Origin: an uncultured Bacilli bacterium
GTDB taxonomy: Bacteria; Bacillota_I; Bacilli_A; RF39; UBA660
Reading direction: 5' to 3'
NCBI GenBank assembly: GCA_934163035.1
Contig: CAKPJX010000017.1
Coordinates: 1-20,832, forward strand
DNA length: 20,832 bases
The notes under the pieces were generated by a model. The model was not told the DNA's origin. It did not search any database and worked only from the letters and a program-made list of their open reading frames with translations. This document shows, in pieces, positions 13,138 to 20,821 of the stretch (the stretch's first letter is position 1; each line of letters starts with the position of its first letter). The translations under genes and the position numbers were made by a program.

Positions 13138-13839
13138 ATGAAGTTAGAAATTACTAATTTATCTAAAAGTTTTGGTGAAAAAGAGGTACTAAAAAATATT
13201 GATTTTATTTTTGAGTCTGGTAGAATATATGCTTTAATTGGTAGAAATGGTGCTGGTAAAACGACTTTTTTTAATTGTTTAAATAATGATATTGAAGTTA
13301 ATACAGGTTCTTTTAAATTAATTGATAATGATATTGCTTTTAATTTAAAAAGTAATGATATAGGATATGTAATTTCTACTCCTGTTGTACCTGAGTTTTT
13401 GACTGCTAGAGAGTTTTTAGAGTTTTTTATAGAGATAAATAAAGATAAAGTTAAGCATGATATTGATTATTATTTTAAATTAGTTAAAATTAATAGGGCT
13501 GATCAGGATAAATTGTTAAAGGATTATTCACATGGTATGAAAAATAAGATGCAAATACTTATAAATATAATTACTAATCCTAAGATTATCTTATTAGATG
13601 AGCCATTAACTTCACTTGATATAGTAGTACAAGAAGAAATGAAAAAATTATTAAAATCGTTAAAGAGTGATCATATTATAATTTTTTCTACACATATATT
13701 AGAGTTAGCTCTAGATTTATGTGATGAGATAGTTATTATTAATGATGGACATATTGAGTTAGTAGAGAAAGATAATTTAAATAAAGCAAAATATAAGAAG
13801 AAAATAATAGATAGTCTAAAGGATGTTAAAAATGATTAA
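13138..13839 (+). CDS. ABC transporter ATP-binding protein
   Basis: Cytosolic ATPase subunit of a probable exporter. The 233 residues contain Walker A GRNGAGKTT (35-43), a signature region YSHGMKNK (130-137, SHGMK in place of LSGGQ, as often in ABC-2 type ATPases), Walker B ILLDEP (151-156), a D-loop SLD, and the switch His186 in FSTHILEL. The Q-loop position appears to be Ser (YVISTP), which is less usual. The partner membrane subunit follows immediately: its start overlaps this stop in ATGATTAA, so the pair is translationally coupled. The substrate cannot be inferred; ABC-2-like pairs export peptides, antibiotics or surface polymers. Confidence 0.92.
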   Translation: MKLEITNLSKSFGEKEVLKNIDFIFESGRIYALIGRNGAGKTTFFNCLNNDIEVNTGSFKLIDNDIAFNLKSNDIGYVISTPVVPEFLTAREFLEFFIEINKDKVKHDIDYYFKLVKINRADQDKLLKDYSHGMKNKMQILINIITNPKIILLDEPLTSLDIVVQEEMKKLLKSLKSDHIIIFSTHILELALDLCDEIVIINDGHIELVEKDNLNKAKYKKKIIDSLKDVKND

Positions 13840-15397
13840 AACACTTGGAATGAATTTAAAAATAGATATAGCTTTTTCCGTAAATAGTTTTATTTATTCA
13901 CTTAGAAAATTACCAATATTTAGAGATTTATTTACTGATGATATTTATAAAAATAAAGCTTTAAAGAAGATAATTGGAATTTTTGGTTTAATTCTTTCTT
14001 TTACTAGGATGCTTGTTATGAAAGGGCTTTATTTCTTAGTAATTTATCTTATATGTATTTATATATGTCCTACTAATTTAGTAAAATCCTTTATTCATGT
14101 ATTTTTTGTATTTTCAATAATTGGTATGTTTATTAATAATAAATTATTAATTCCTGGTAGAAAAAAGTATACTTCTATAGTTTTATTTAATATGGATGCA
14201 TGTAAATATATGAGAGCTATATTTTGGTATAATTTATTTTTAATATTTATTTTTAATACGTTATTATTTGTTTTATTTAAAGCATATATTAATTATTCTT
14301 TACTGGATATTATTCTTTTAGTTATTTTAACTATATTTACTAGGATTACTGGGGAGTCTTTTAATATTTGGTTTTATAGAAAATATAAATATTTATGGCA
14401 TAATAATACTATCTTGTACTTTTCTATTTTGATTTTTTTATTACTTGTTTCATCTTTACCATTTTTTAATATATTTATAAATAAAAATATAATGTTTATA
14501 TTTTTAGGTATTCTTTTAATATTATCAATAATTGGACTTGTTTATTTATATAATGTTCATGACTATAAGATTATTTTTAAACATCTTAATACAAAAGCTA
14601 TGGTAATGAGTAGCAACGGTAGTGATTATTCTAGACAAGAGATGCTTAAAGTTAGAAATAGAGATAAAGATATTGATAGTGGGAAGATTAAGGGTAAAAA
14701 GGGCTATGACTTATTTAATACTATCTTTTTTGAAAGACATAGGGAGATTCTTTATAGAAGTGCTAAAAAGTATGCTTTAGTTATTAGTGTTATTGTAATA
14801 GTTTTAGCTTATTTTGTTGTTACTAATGGGGATTTTGCAAAAATTACTTATAGTTTTTTAGATAATCATTTAGCTTATTTTGTTATTATTATGTATTTTA
14901 TAAACAGGGGTTCTATTATTACACAAGCTATGTTTTATAATTGTGATCATGCTATGCTTACTTATAATTTTTATAGGGAACCAGATGTTATTTTAGGTCT
15001 ATTTAAAAAAAGGCTTATGACTGTTGTTAGAGTTAATTTGGTTCCAGCTATTGTTGTTGGATTAGGTATTGATATTATTTTATACTTATCTGGTGGTTTA
15101 TTTGGAATTAATTGTATTACTAGTTTCTTATTTATAATTATTCTTAGTGTTTTCTTTTCTGTACATCACTTGGTTCTTTATTATTTATTACAGCCATATA
15201 ATAAGGATATGCAAGTAAAGAAAATATCTTATTCAGTGGTATCTATTGCTACATATTTTATTGCTTATAGTATTAAAGATCTTGTTATGTCATCACTTTT
15301 ATTTTCAATAATTGGTATTGTAGGGACTATTTTATATATAGTTATAGCTATCTGGTTAGTATATAAGAGGGCTCCTTATACGTTTAGACTTAATTAA
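13832..15397 (+). CDS. ABC transporter permease, about 12 membrane segments
   Basis: Integral membrane partner of the preceding ATPase. From ATG 13832 (AAAGG ribosome site nine bases upstream; an in-frame ATG at 13823 overlaps that site) it has 521 residues. There are roughly six hydrophobic segments, then a charged cytoplasmic loop near residues 240-305 (rich in Lys, Arg and Asp), and then about six more. No extracellular domain or peptidase domain is seen. The large size and two-half layout fit two-component bacterial exporters in which one polypeptide carries 12 segments. No known family motif is recognised, so the substrate is unknown. No immunity, toxin or two-component regulator gene is beside it. 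Confidence 0.82.
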   Translation: MIKTLGMNLKIDIAFSVNSFIYSLRKLPIFRDLFTDDIYKNKALKKIIGIFGLILSFTRMLVMKGLYFLVIYLICIYICPTNLVKSFIHVFFVFSIIGMFINNKLLIPGRKKYTSIVLFNMDACKYMRAIFWYNLFLIFIFNTLLFVLFKAYINYSLLDIILLVILTIFTRITGESFNIWFYRKYKYLWHNNTILYFSILIFLLLVSSLPFFNIFINKNIMFIFLGILLILSIIGLVYLYNVHDYKIIFKHLNTKAMVMSSNGSDYSRQEMLKVRNRDKDIDSGKIKGKKGYDLFNTIFFERHREILYRSAKKYALVISVIVIVLAYFVVTNGDFAKITYSFLDNHLAYFVIIMYFINRGSIITQAMFYNCDHAMLTYNFYREPDVILGLFKKRLMTVVRVNLVPAIVVGLGIDIILYLSGGLFGINCITSFLFIIILSVFFSVHHLVLYYLLQPYNKDMQVKKISYSVVSIATYFIAYSIKDLVMSSLLFSIIGIVGTILYIVIAIWLVYKRAPYTFRLN

Positions 15398-15402
15398 GAA
15401 AT

Positions 15403-15438
15403 TTGACAATACTGTTTCATAAATGATAAAATTATAAT
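15403..15438 (+). promoter_or_regulatory. Possible promoter before the wall-hydrolase gene
   Basis: A perfect TTGACA (15403-15408) lies 16 bases from GATAAA (15425-15430) and 24 bases from a perfect TATAAT (15433-15438). Neither pairing is ideal: one has a poor -10, the other a spacer that is too long. Confidence 0.45.
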
Positions 15439-15465
15439 GTTATATTTTAATTAGAGGTGAATATT

Positions 15466-16140
15466 TTGAAAAAGCCGAAGGTTATTAGCGTTATTTTATT
15501 ATTACTTTCTTTTTCAATGATGATAACTGGTGTTATTATACAGAGAAAGAGTGATTTAGAGTCTAGTGTAGAACTTGATTTTAGGGAAGTTAATATTAAT
15601 AATATAGCTTATAGTGGAAGTGTAATTAGAAATGATAACTATAGTGAAAGACTTAGTGAAAAAGTAGTGGGGAGTGAGATGGAAATTGCTCCTGCTTCAG
15701 TTATTATCCCACCTAGAGTTGAGGTTTATGATAATCTTACTTTAGAGGAACTTAGTGCTAAGTTAGATAGAAATTTAGGTACTGATTATATTGCTGGAAA
15801 GGGTAGTTTAATTGCTAGTCAATGTATTGAAAAAGGTGTTGATCCTTATCTTGCAGTGGCAATTATGTTACATGAGACTGGTTGTGGAAGTAGATGTTCT
15901 TCCTTAACTAGGAATTGTAATAATGTTGGTGGACAAAAAGGAGCTCCTTCTTGTGGAAGAGGTGGGTATAAAGCTTTTTCAACTTTAGATGAAGGAATAA
16001 TTGGTTTTATTACTAATTTATCTGAAAATTATTATGCTAAAGGACTTAATACAGTTGAAGCTATAGGTTCTAAGTATGCAGAGGGGAAAAGCTGGCCTAC
16101 TAAGATTAATAGTTTTATAGAAAAAATTAGAGCTAGTTAG
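15466..16140 (+). CDS. Membrane-anchored glucosaminidase-like wall hydrolase (TTG start)
   Basis: Likely peptidoglycan-cleaving enzyme of the lysozyme-like N-acetylglucosaminidase (LytG/FlgJ-type) group, acting outside the cell. The start is TTG 15466: AGAGGTG (15453-15459) is the ribosome site, and a GTG at 15457 falls within it. The 224 residues comprise a basic N-terminus, a hydrophobic anchor (about 6-25), a linker of some 65 residues with IIPPRVEVYDNLTLEEL, and the catalytic domain (about 95-224). That domain contains the candidate catalytic Glu137 in LHETGCGS, then NNVGGQKG, a GGYKAFSTLDEGIIGFI block, and a terminal YAEGKSWPTKI. Five cysteines (120, 140, 144, 151, 163) cluster in the catalytic domain and could form disulfides. 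The exact bond cleaved is inferred from the family. Confidence 0.82.
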   Translation: MKKPKVISVILLLLSFSMMITGVIIQRKSDLESSVELDFREVNINNIAYSGSVIRNDNYSERLSEKVVGSEMEIAPASVIIPPRVEVYDNLTLEELSAKLDRNLGTDYIAGKGSLIASQCIEKGVDPYLAVAIMLHETGCGSRCSSLTRNCNNVGGQKGAPSCGRGGYKAFSTLDEGIIGFITNLSENYYAKGLNTVEAIGSKYAEGKSWPTKINSFIEKIRAS

Positions 16141-16171
16141 TATGCTTTAATTATTTATTCGAGGTGATATG

Positions 16172-17758
16172 ATGATACAAGTTAGTAATGTTAGTTTAAG
16201 GTTTGGGAAAAGGACTTTATTTGAAGATGTTAATATTAAATTTACTGATGGTAATTGTTATGGATTGATTGGGGCTAATGGTAGTGGTAAATCAACATTT
16301 TTAAAGATATTATCTGGTGAAGTTGAGACAACTACTGGAGAAGTTATAATTTCAAAAAATGAAAGATTATCAATTTTAAAACAGGACCATTATCAGTATG
16401 ATGATAAAAGGGTTATTGATGTAGTTATTATGGGAAATGATAAACTATATAAAATAATGGAAGAAAAAAATAAGATGTATGAGCAGACAGAATTTAGTGA
16501 AGAAGATGGCATGAAGCTTGCTAATTTGGAAGCTGAATTTATGGATTTGGATGGTTGGAATGCTGAGTCTGATGCTGCGACACTTCTTAATAACTTAGGA
16601 ATTGGAACAGATTATCATGAATTATTGATGAAGGATATTCCAGTTAAATTAAGAGTAAAAGTTTTACTTGCTCAAGCACTTTTTGGTAATCCAGATATAT
16701 TACTTTTGGATGAGCCTACAAATAGTTTGGATTTAGAGGCTATTAAGTGGCTAGAAGAGTTTTTAATTAACTTTAATAATACAGTTATTATTGTTTCTCA
16801 TGATAGACATTTTTTAAATAAAGTATGTACACATATTGCTGATATTGATTATGGTAAAATTAAATTATATGTAGGTAACTATGATTTCTGGTATGAATCT
16901 AGCGTACTTTTACAAAAGCAGATGAGAGAATCAAATAAGAAAAAAGAAGAAAAAATAAAAGAATTGCAAGCATTCATTGCACGATTCTCAGCTAATGCGT
17001 CTAAGTCTAAGCAAGCTACATCTAGAAAGAAACTATTAGATAAGATTCAATTAGATGAAATAATTCCTTCTTCTAGGAAGTATCCTTATATTGATTTTAA
17101 AATAGAAAAGCCTTCTGGTAAGGAAATATTAAAAGTTGAAAACTTAACTAAGACTGTTGATGGTAAGAGGATCTTAGATAAAGTATCATTTACAGTATTA
17201 AAGGGTGATAAAATAACTTTTATAGCTAATAATGATATGGTTAAAACAACTTTATTTAATATTTTATCAGGTAAGGAAAAATATGATAAGGGTAGTATTG
17301 AATGGGGTAAAACTATTGTTTGTGGTTATTTACCACAGGATAATACTGAGTATTTTGATACTGATAAAAATATTATGGAATGGATTAGTCAGTATTATGA
17401 TATAAAAGATGAGACAATACTTCGTGGCTTTTTAGGTAGAATGTTATTTTCTGGTGATGATGTATTCAAGAAAGTTAATGTTTTATCAGGTGGTGAAAAA
17501 GCTCGTTGCATGTTATCTAAAATCATGCTTGAAAGTCCTAATTTCTTGATAATGGATGAACCTACTAACCATTTAGATTTGGAGAGTATTACTTCTTTAA
17601 ATAAGGGTTTAATTAATTTTCAAGGAGAAGTTTTATTTACTTCTAGGGATTATGAACTTAATAATACTGTTACTAATAGGGTAATTGAGATATTAGATGA
17701 TGGTAAAATTATTGATAGATCGGTTCCATATGAAGATTATCTAAATAGCAAAAAATAG
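16172..17758 (+). CDS. ABC-F ATPase, YbiT/YkpA type, one degenerate ATP site
   Basis: Soluble tandem-ATPase protein of the ABC-F family, whose members bind ribosomes and tune translation. The layout and sequence follow E. coli YbiT: NBD1 with Walker A GANGSGKST (34-42), Walker B ILLLDEP (176-182) and switch His210; a P-site linker (about 245-300) with ELQAFIARFSANASKSKQATSR; and NBD2 with signature LSGGE (438-442) and Walker B FLIMDEP (458-464). The NBD1 signature is replaced by KDIPVKLRVK, as YbiT proteins also lack LSGGQ there. The NBD2 Walker A is degenerate (ANNDMVKTT, 352-360) and its switch His is Arg492. The second ATG (16172) is preferred, since GAGGTG is only two bases from the first. 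No membrane partner exists, as expected for ABC-F. Housekeeping or antibiotic protection cannot be told apart. Confidence 0.92.
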   Translation: MIQVSNVSLRFGKRTLFEDVNIKFTDGNCYGLIGANGSGKSTFLKILSGEVETTTGEVIISKNERLSILKQDHYQYDDKRVIDVVIMGNDKLYKIMEEKNKMYEQTEFSEEDGMKLANLEAEFMDLDGWNAESDAATLLNNLGIGTDYHELLMKDIPVKLRVKVLLAQALFGNPDILLLDEPTNSLDLEAIKWLEEFLINFNNTVIIVSHDRHFLNKVCTHIADIDYGKIKLYVGNYDFWYESSVLLQKQMRESNKKKEEKIKELQAFIARFSANASKSKQATSRKKLLDKIQLDEIIPSSRKYPYIDFKIEKPSGKEILKVENLTKTVDGKRILDKVSFTVLKGDKITFIANNDMVKTTLFNILSGKEKYDKGSIEWGKTIVCGYLPQDNTEYFDTDKNIMEWISQYYDIKDETILRGFLGRMLFSGDDVFKKVNVLSGGEKARCMLSKIMLESPNFLIMDEPTNHLDLESITSLNKGLINFQGEVLFTSRDYELNNTVTNRVIEILDDGKIIDRSVPYEDYLNSKK

Positions 17759-17778
17759 GATTGATTCCTATTTTTTTT
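17750..17778. terminator. Bidirectional terminator between convergent genes
   Basis: AAAAAATAGGA (17750-17760) and TCCTATTTTTT (17766-17776) form a perfect 11-pair stem with loop TTGAT, flanked by A and T runs on either side. It overlaps the ends of both the ABC-F gene (+) and the activator gene (-), so one short element serves both strands. Confidence 0.88.
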
Positions 17779-18724
17779 AGACTGTTATTTTGCCTCTATT
17801 ACATCTATTTCCCCAAGAGTCAATTAAATTATCGTTTTTCTTTACGCAGATTATTTCACAGTTATTTGGACAATTTGAACAATTGATACTTGTTGTTTCA
17901 AATTTATCATCAACGATATTAAAACTGAAGTTTATTTCTTTTTCTTTTTTTGAGAGTATGGCTACTCCTATGGCACCCATTAAATGACCATTTTCATCTG
18001 TTATAATTTCTGTATCTAGGATGTCTTCAAAGGCTTTTTTCACGCCGATATTTTTTGATACACCACCCTGAAAGATAATAGGAGACTGAATCTTTTTACC
18101 TTTACCAACATTATTTAAATAATTAAGAGCAATACTTTTACATAGACCAGCTATGATATCGTTTTTCTTATAACCCATTTGAGCTTTATGAACGAGATCA
18201 CTTTCAGCAAAAACGGTACATCTTGCGGCAATTAAGGCTGGATTTTTACTAGTTAAAGCTATTTTACCGAAATCTTCAATTTTAACATCCAATCTTTTGG
18301 CTTGGCTACTTAAAAAGGAACCTGTTCCGGCAGCACATAAAGTATTCATAGCGTAGTCTATTACAATGCCATCTCTAATTAGAATTATTTTAGAGTCTTG
18401 ACCGCCAATCTCAATTATTGTTCTTATATTTGGATATTTTGATAAGGTACCTATAGCATGAGCAGTTATTTCATTTTTTATAATAGAGGCATTTAATATT
18501 TTACCAATTAATTTTCTAGCTGATCCAGTAGTACCAACTGATACAATTTTTACTTTTTTGGTATCTATTTGTTTCTTTAAATTTTCTAAAACCTCTTTAG
18601 CAGCCTTAATTGGATTTCCTTTAGTCCAAATATAAGTACTGGCTAGAACATTGTTATCTTTATCAATTATTACTCCTTTGGTGGAAATTGATCCGATATC
18701 TATCCCTAAATAAGCCTTAATCAT
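17777..18724 (-). CDS. HgdC/BcrAD-type ASKHA ATPase, activator of a 2-hydroxyacyl-CoA dehydratase-like enzyme
   Basis: ATP-driven electron-transfer activator of the BcrAD_BadFG family, which uses ATP hydrolysis on a dimer-bridging [4Fe-4S] cluster to inject a very low-potential electron into a partner. The 315 residues show the ASKHA phosphate motifs GIDIGSISTKGV (7-18) and IIEIGGQDSKII (103-114), and the cluster ligands Cys130 (NTLCAAGTGSFL) and Cys169 (AARCTVFAESDL), spaced 39 apart as in HgdC of Acidaminococcus. An added C-terminal tail has CxxCxxxCxxxC (282, 285, 289, 293) plus Cys308 in GNRCNRG, a block otherwise seen in the large multidomain activases, and possibly a further metal site. 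AAGGAGAGA fixes the ATG, which overlaps the previous stop in ATGATTAA. It is the last gene of the operon. Confidence 0.93.
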   Translation of the reverse strand: MIKAYLGIDIGSISTKGVIIDKDNNVLASTYIWTKGNPIKAAKEVLENLKKQIDTKKVKIVSVGTTGSARKLIGKILNASIIKNEITAHAIGTLSKYPNIRTIIEIGGQDSKIILIRDGIVIDYAMNTLCAAGTGSFLSSQAKRLDVKIEDFGKIALTSKNPALIAARCTVFAESDLVHKAQMGYKKNDIIAGLCKSIALNYLNNVGKGKKIQSPIIFQGGVSKNIGVKKAFEDILDTEIITDENGHLMGAIGVAILSKKEKEINFSFNIVDDKFETTSINCSNCPNNCEIICVKKNDNLIDSWGNRCNRGKITV

Positions 18725-19784
18725 TTTTATCTCTCCTTATCTTTAATAAATCATAAAAAGCTTCTAATCTAGTTTTAATTCCTTCATCTGAGGTTTCTAC
18801 ATCATATGATAAAAATATAATAGGCATGTTATTTTCACTAGCTATTTTTTGAATTATTGGTATGGCGGTAACTTCTGGTGTACAACCAAAAGGCTTAGTG
18901 TGAATGATACCATCATATTTCTTTTCAATTAATTTTATAGTTCTATATATATTATCTAGTCCATCAGCACCTAGTTTATATTTACAATATTTCTTGGTCT
19001 TTCTTAACATATGTTTTTTTAAAAATTTTTTTTGCCACAAAAGATATGATAAGTTAGTATACCTTTTTATTTCAATATTCATATTGGCTAATTGTTTTTC
19101 TAAAAAGTAACTAGATGAAGGTTCCATGGCTGTATATAATTCTCCTATAATACCTACTTTTAATCTTTTTTCTTTGCGAAGAGGTATTTTTTTAATTAAG
19201 TATTTATATTTAAAATAATAATATATTAGTTCTATGATGGAATCGGTACTTTTAAATTTTTTTAACATTTTTTTCTTTAGGACTAAATGGGCATTTTTTT
19301 TCTTTTCAAAGCCAATGTTTTTTCTGATTATTTTATCTATTTTATCCATTTGCCATATGAATATTAATGTATATAATATAGAATGGATGAAGTAGGGGAA
19401 TGATAATTTTTTATTTAGTTTTTTAAATATTTGGTATACTTCTCGTACTTTTAAATTGTTTCTAGAAATTAATTTGTAAAACTCAAATTCATATCCTAAG
19501 TCTCTTAAAATAGTTTCAGTTACTTCAGCATAATATCTATATCTACAACCACCACCTGCAGTAAAGAGAATATTAGCCCCATTTTCTAGACTTTCAATAA
19601 AGTTACCTAGGTTATATTTAAAAGGGAGGCAGACAGAGTCTGGTGAATACTTGGCACCTAATTCAATAGTTTTTTTAGTAATCGGAGGAGCTGGTACTAC
19701 TTTTAGATTAGTGGTTCTTTTTAAAAATATTGAAACTGGTATATAGTAGTCACCTAAGTGAGGAAAACTAATTATTTTTTTCAT
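18717..19784 (-). CDS. HgdB-like 2-hydroxyacyl-CoA dehydratase-family subunit
   Basis: Predicted [4Fe-4S] or double-cubane-type catalytic subunit that receives the electron from the HgdC-type activator. The 355 residues show the family blocks PDSVCLPFKYNLGN (48-61), TAGGGCRYRYYAEV (75-88), a long basic helical middle (110-200), GIIGELYTAMEPSSS (211-225), THTKPFG-type KPFGCTPEV (297-305) and the closing FLSYDVETSDEGIKTRLEAF (324-343). Cys52, Cys80 and Cys301 are the candidate cluster ligands; Cys267 is less clearly placed. The start ATG overlaps the upstream TGA as ATGA and has AAAGGAGG seven bases before it. In true dehydratases the two subunits make 2-enoyl-CoA, while in double-cubane proteins small unsaturated molecules are reduced. 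The actual substrate here is unknown. Confidence 0.85.
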   Translation of the reverse strand: MKKIISFPHLGDYYIPVSIFLKRTTNLKVVPAPPITKKTIELGAKYSPDSVCLPFKYNLGNFIESLENGANILFTAGGGCRYRYYAEVTETILRDLGYEFEFYKLISRNNLKVREVYQIFKKLNKKLSFPYFIHSILYTLIFIWQMDKIDKIIRKNIGFEKKKNAHLVLKKKMLKKFKSTDSIIELIYYYFKYKYLIKKIPLRKEKRLKVGIIGELYTAMEPSSSYFLEKQLANMNIEIKRYTNLSYLLWQKKFLKKHMLRKTKKYCKYKLGADGLDNIYRTIKLIEKKYDGIIHTKPFGCTPEVTAIPIIQKIASENNMPIIFLSYDVETSDEGIKTRLEAFYDLLKIRRDKND

Positions 19785-20695
19785 CTATTTTCCTCCTTTA
19801 AATTTTTAAGTATATCAATAAAACTTTCTAGTCTTGTTATAACGCCAACTTCACTATTTAAGTCTTCAAAGATTAAAGTCATAACAGGGATATTTTTAAC
19901 TTTTAGACTTATTAGTTCGTTACTTAAAGAGTCTGGTCCACAAGGAAATGATGATATGATGATAATACCATCTACTTTATCTTTATAATAGTTGACGCTA
20001 GCCATTACTTCTTTACTATGGGTCCAATGAATATCTGATGATAGTTTTTTACATTCATTATCTACTTTTAGGTGATCTATTTTATTACTGTAAATAATAC
20101 TAATATTGTTTTCTTTTAAGTATTTGGTTATGCTTTTACCAATTAATTCATCATATAGGTTATATGGATGACCAGCAAGTAGGATTTTTAGATTGGAACT
20201 TTTAAGAACTTCTTCTTGTTCTTGTTCTTGTTTTCTTCTTTTCATAAGATTTATTTTTTCAGCATATTTATAAGCCTTATAGCTTTTGATATATGAAGAA
20301 CCAAGTGTTTCACCAAGTTTTAAGAAGGCCATTAGACGGTTTTCTTTTTTTTCTAAGTCAATATTGTAGTTTAAGATTTCCATGTCGAATAAATTATTTA
20401 CTAAATCATATAAACAGTTGAAATTTGTGCAGACCTGTTCATTTTTTCTTATTGAATATAGTCTTGGTACTAGTATATAATCACATTTATTTTGTAGATT
20501 TATGATGTGACCTAAATATAATTTTAATGAAAGACAAGCTTCATCTGGAGCAATTTTAGTTCCGTCTTCTAATATTTTTTTGTTACTATAATCACTTATT
20601 ATAGGGGTATAGCCTAAATACTTTATAAATTCTAGCCAGAGATCTTTATCATAATAATATAGTAAGGCTCTTGGTATTCCGATAGTTTTTTTAAT
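19781..20695 (-). CDS. DUF2229-type subunit of the same system (probable ATT start)
   Basis: First gene of the operon, resembling the DUF2229 segment of large 2-hydroxyglutaryl-CoA dehydratase-related proteins. With the start at 20695 it has 304 residues. Family blocks are IGIPRALLYYY (5-15), APDEACLSLKLYLGH (49-63), the PRLYS stretch with VCTNFNC (88-94), GHPYNLYDE (175-183), SSFPCGPDS (248-256) and FEDLNSEVGVITRLESF (276-292). Cys54, Cys89 and Cys252 match the cluster-ligand positions of the paralogous neighbour; Cys71, 94 and 215 are extra. A Lys/Gln/Glu-rich helix (around 150-165) separates the halves. TAAGGATGTGA is almost a perfect ribosome site, but it contains the only GTG (20704-20702), so an ATT (20695 or 20698) is the likely initiator. 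It ends in TGA, the only such stop in the window. Confidence 0.83.
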   Translation of the reverse strand: MKKTIGIPRALLYYYDKDLWLEFIKYLGYTPIISDYSNKKILEDGTKIAPDEACLSLKLYLGHIINLQNKCDYILVPRLYSIRKNEQVCTNFNCLYDLVNNLFDMEILNYNIDLEKKENRLMAFLKLGETLGSSYIKSYKAYKYAEKINLMKRRKQEQEQEEVLKSSNLKILLAGHPYNLYDELIGKSITKYLKENNISIIYSNKIDHLKVDNECKKLSSDIHWTHSKEVMASVNYYKDKVDGIIIISSFPCGPDSLSNELISLKVKNIPVMTLIFEDLNSEVGVITRLESFIDILKNLKEENR

Positions 20696-20769
20696 AATAA
20701 TCACATCCTTAGTTAAAAATATGCTTTTAGTTATTTTTAATTATTATTTTCTATCGACAATTTTATTAC

Positions 20770-20815
20770 TTGGAGTTATTTAGTTTATGTGATATAATGT
20801 TGTTGATTTGGGAGT
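20770..20815 (+). promoter_or_regulatory. Promoter and ribosome site of the next gene
   Basis: TGA-TATAAT, an extended -10 (20790-20798), with a weak TTGGAG (20770-20775) 17 bases upstream. GGGAGTGG (about 20810-20817) is the ribosome site for the ATG at 20822. Confidence 0.55.
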
Positions 20816-20821
20816 GGTTAT

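Noticed and set aside
13823..13831. Permease start at the upstream ATG 13823
   Set aside because: That ATG overlaps the AAAGGATG ribosome site. The ATG at 13832 has normal spacing.
16628..16670. ABC-F gene as a decayed pseudogene because NBD1 lacks LSGGQ
   Set aside because: YbiT-type proteins also lack it at this place. The frame is intact over 528 codons and the other site is fully conserved.
19781..19783. TGA read as Trp (Mycoplasma-type code)
   Set aside because: No gene has an internal in-frame TGA, and Trp is always TGG. The TGA here forms a standard ATGA stop-start overlap, although reading through would add only a few residues, so this one site alone does not decide it.
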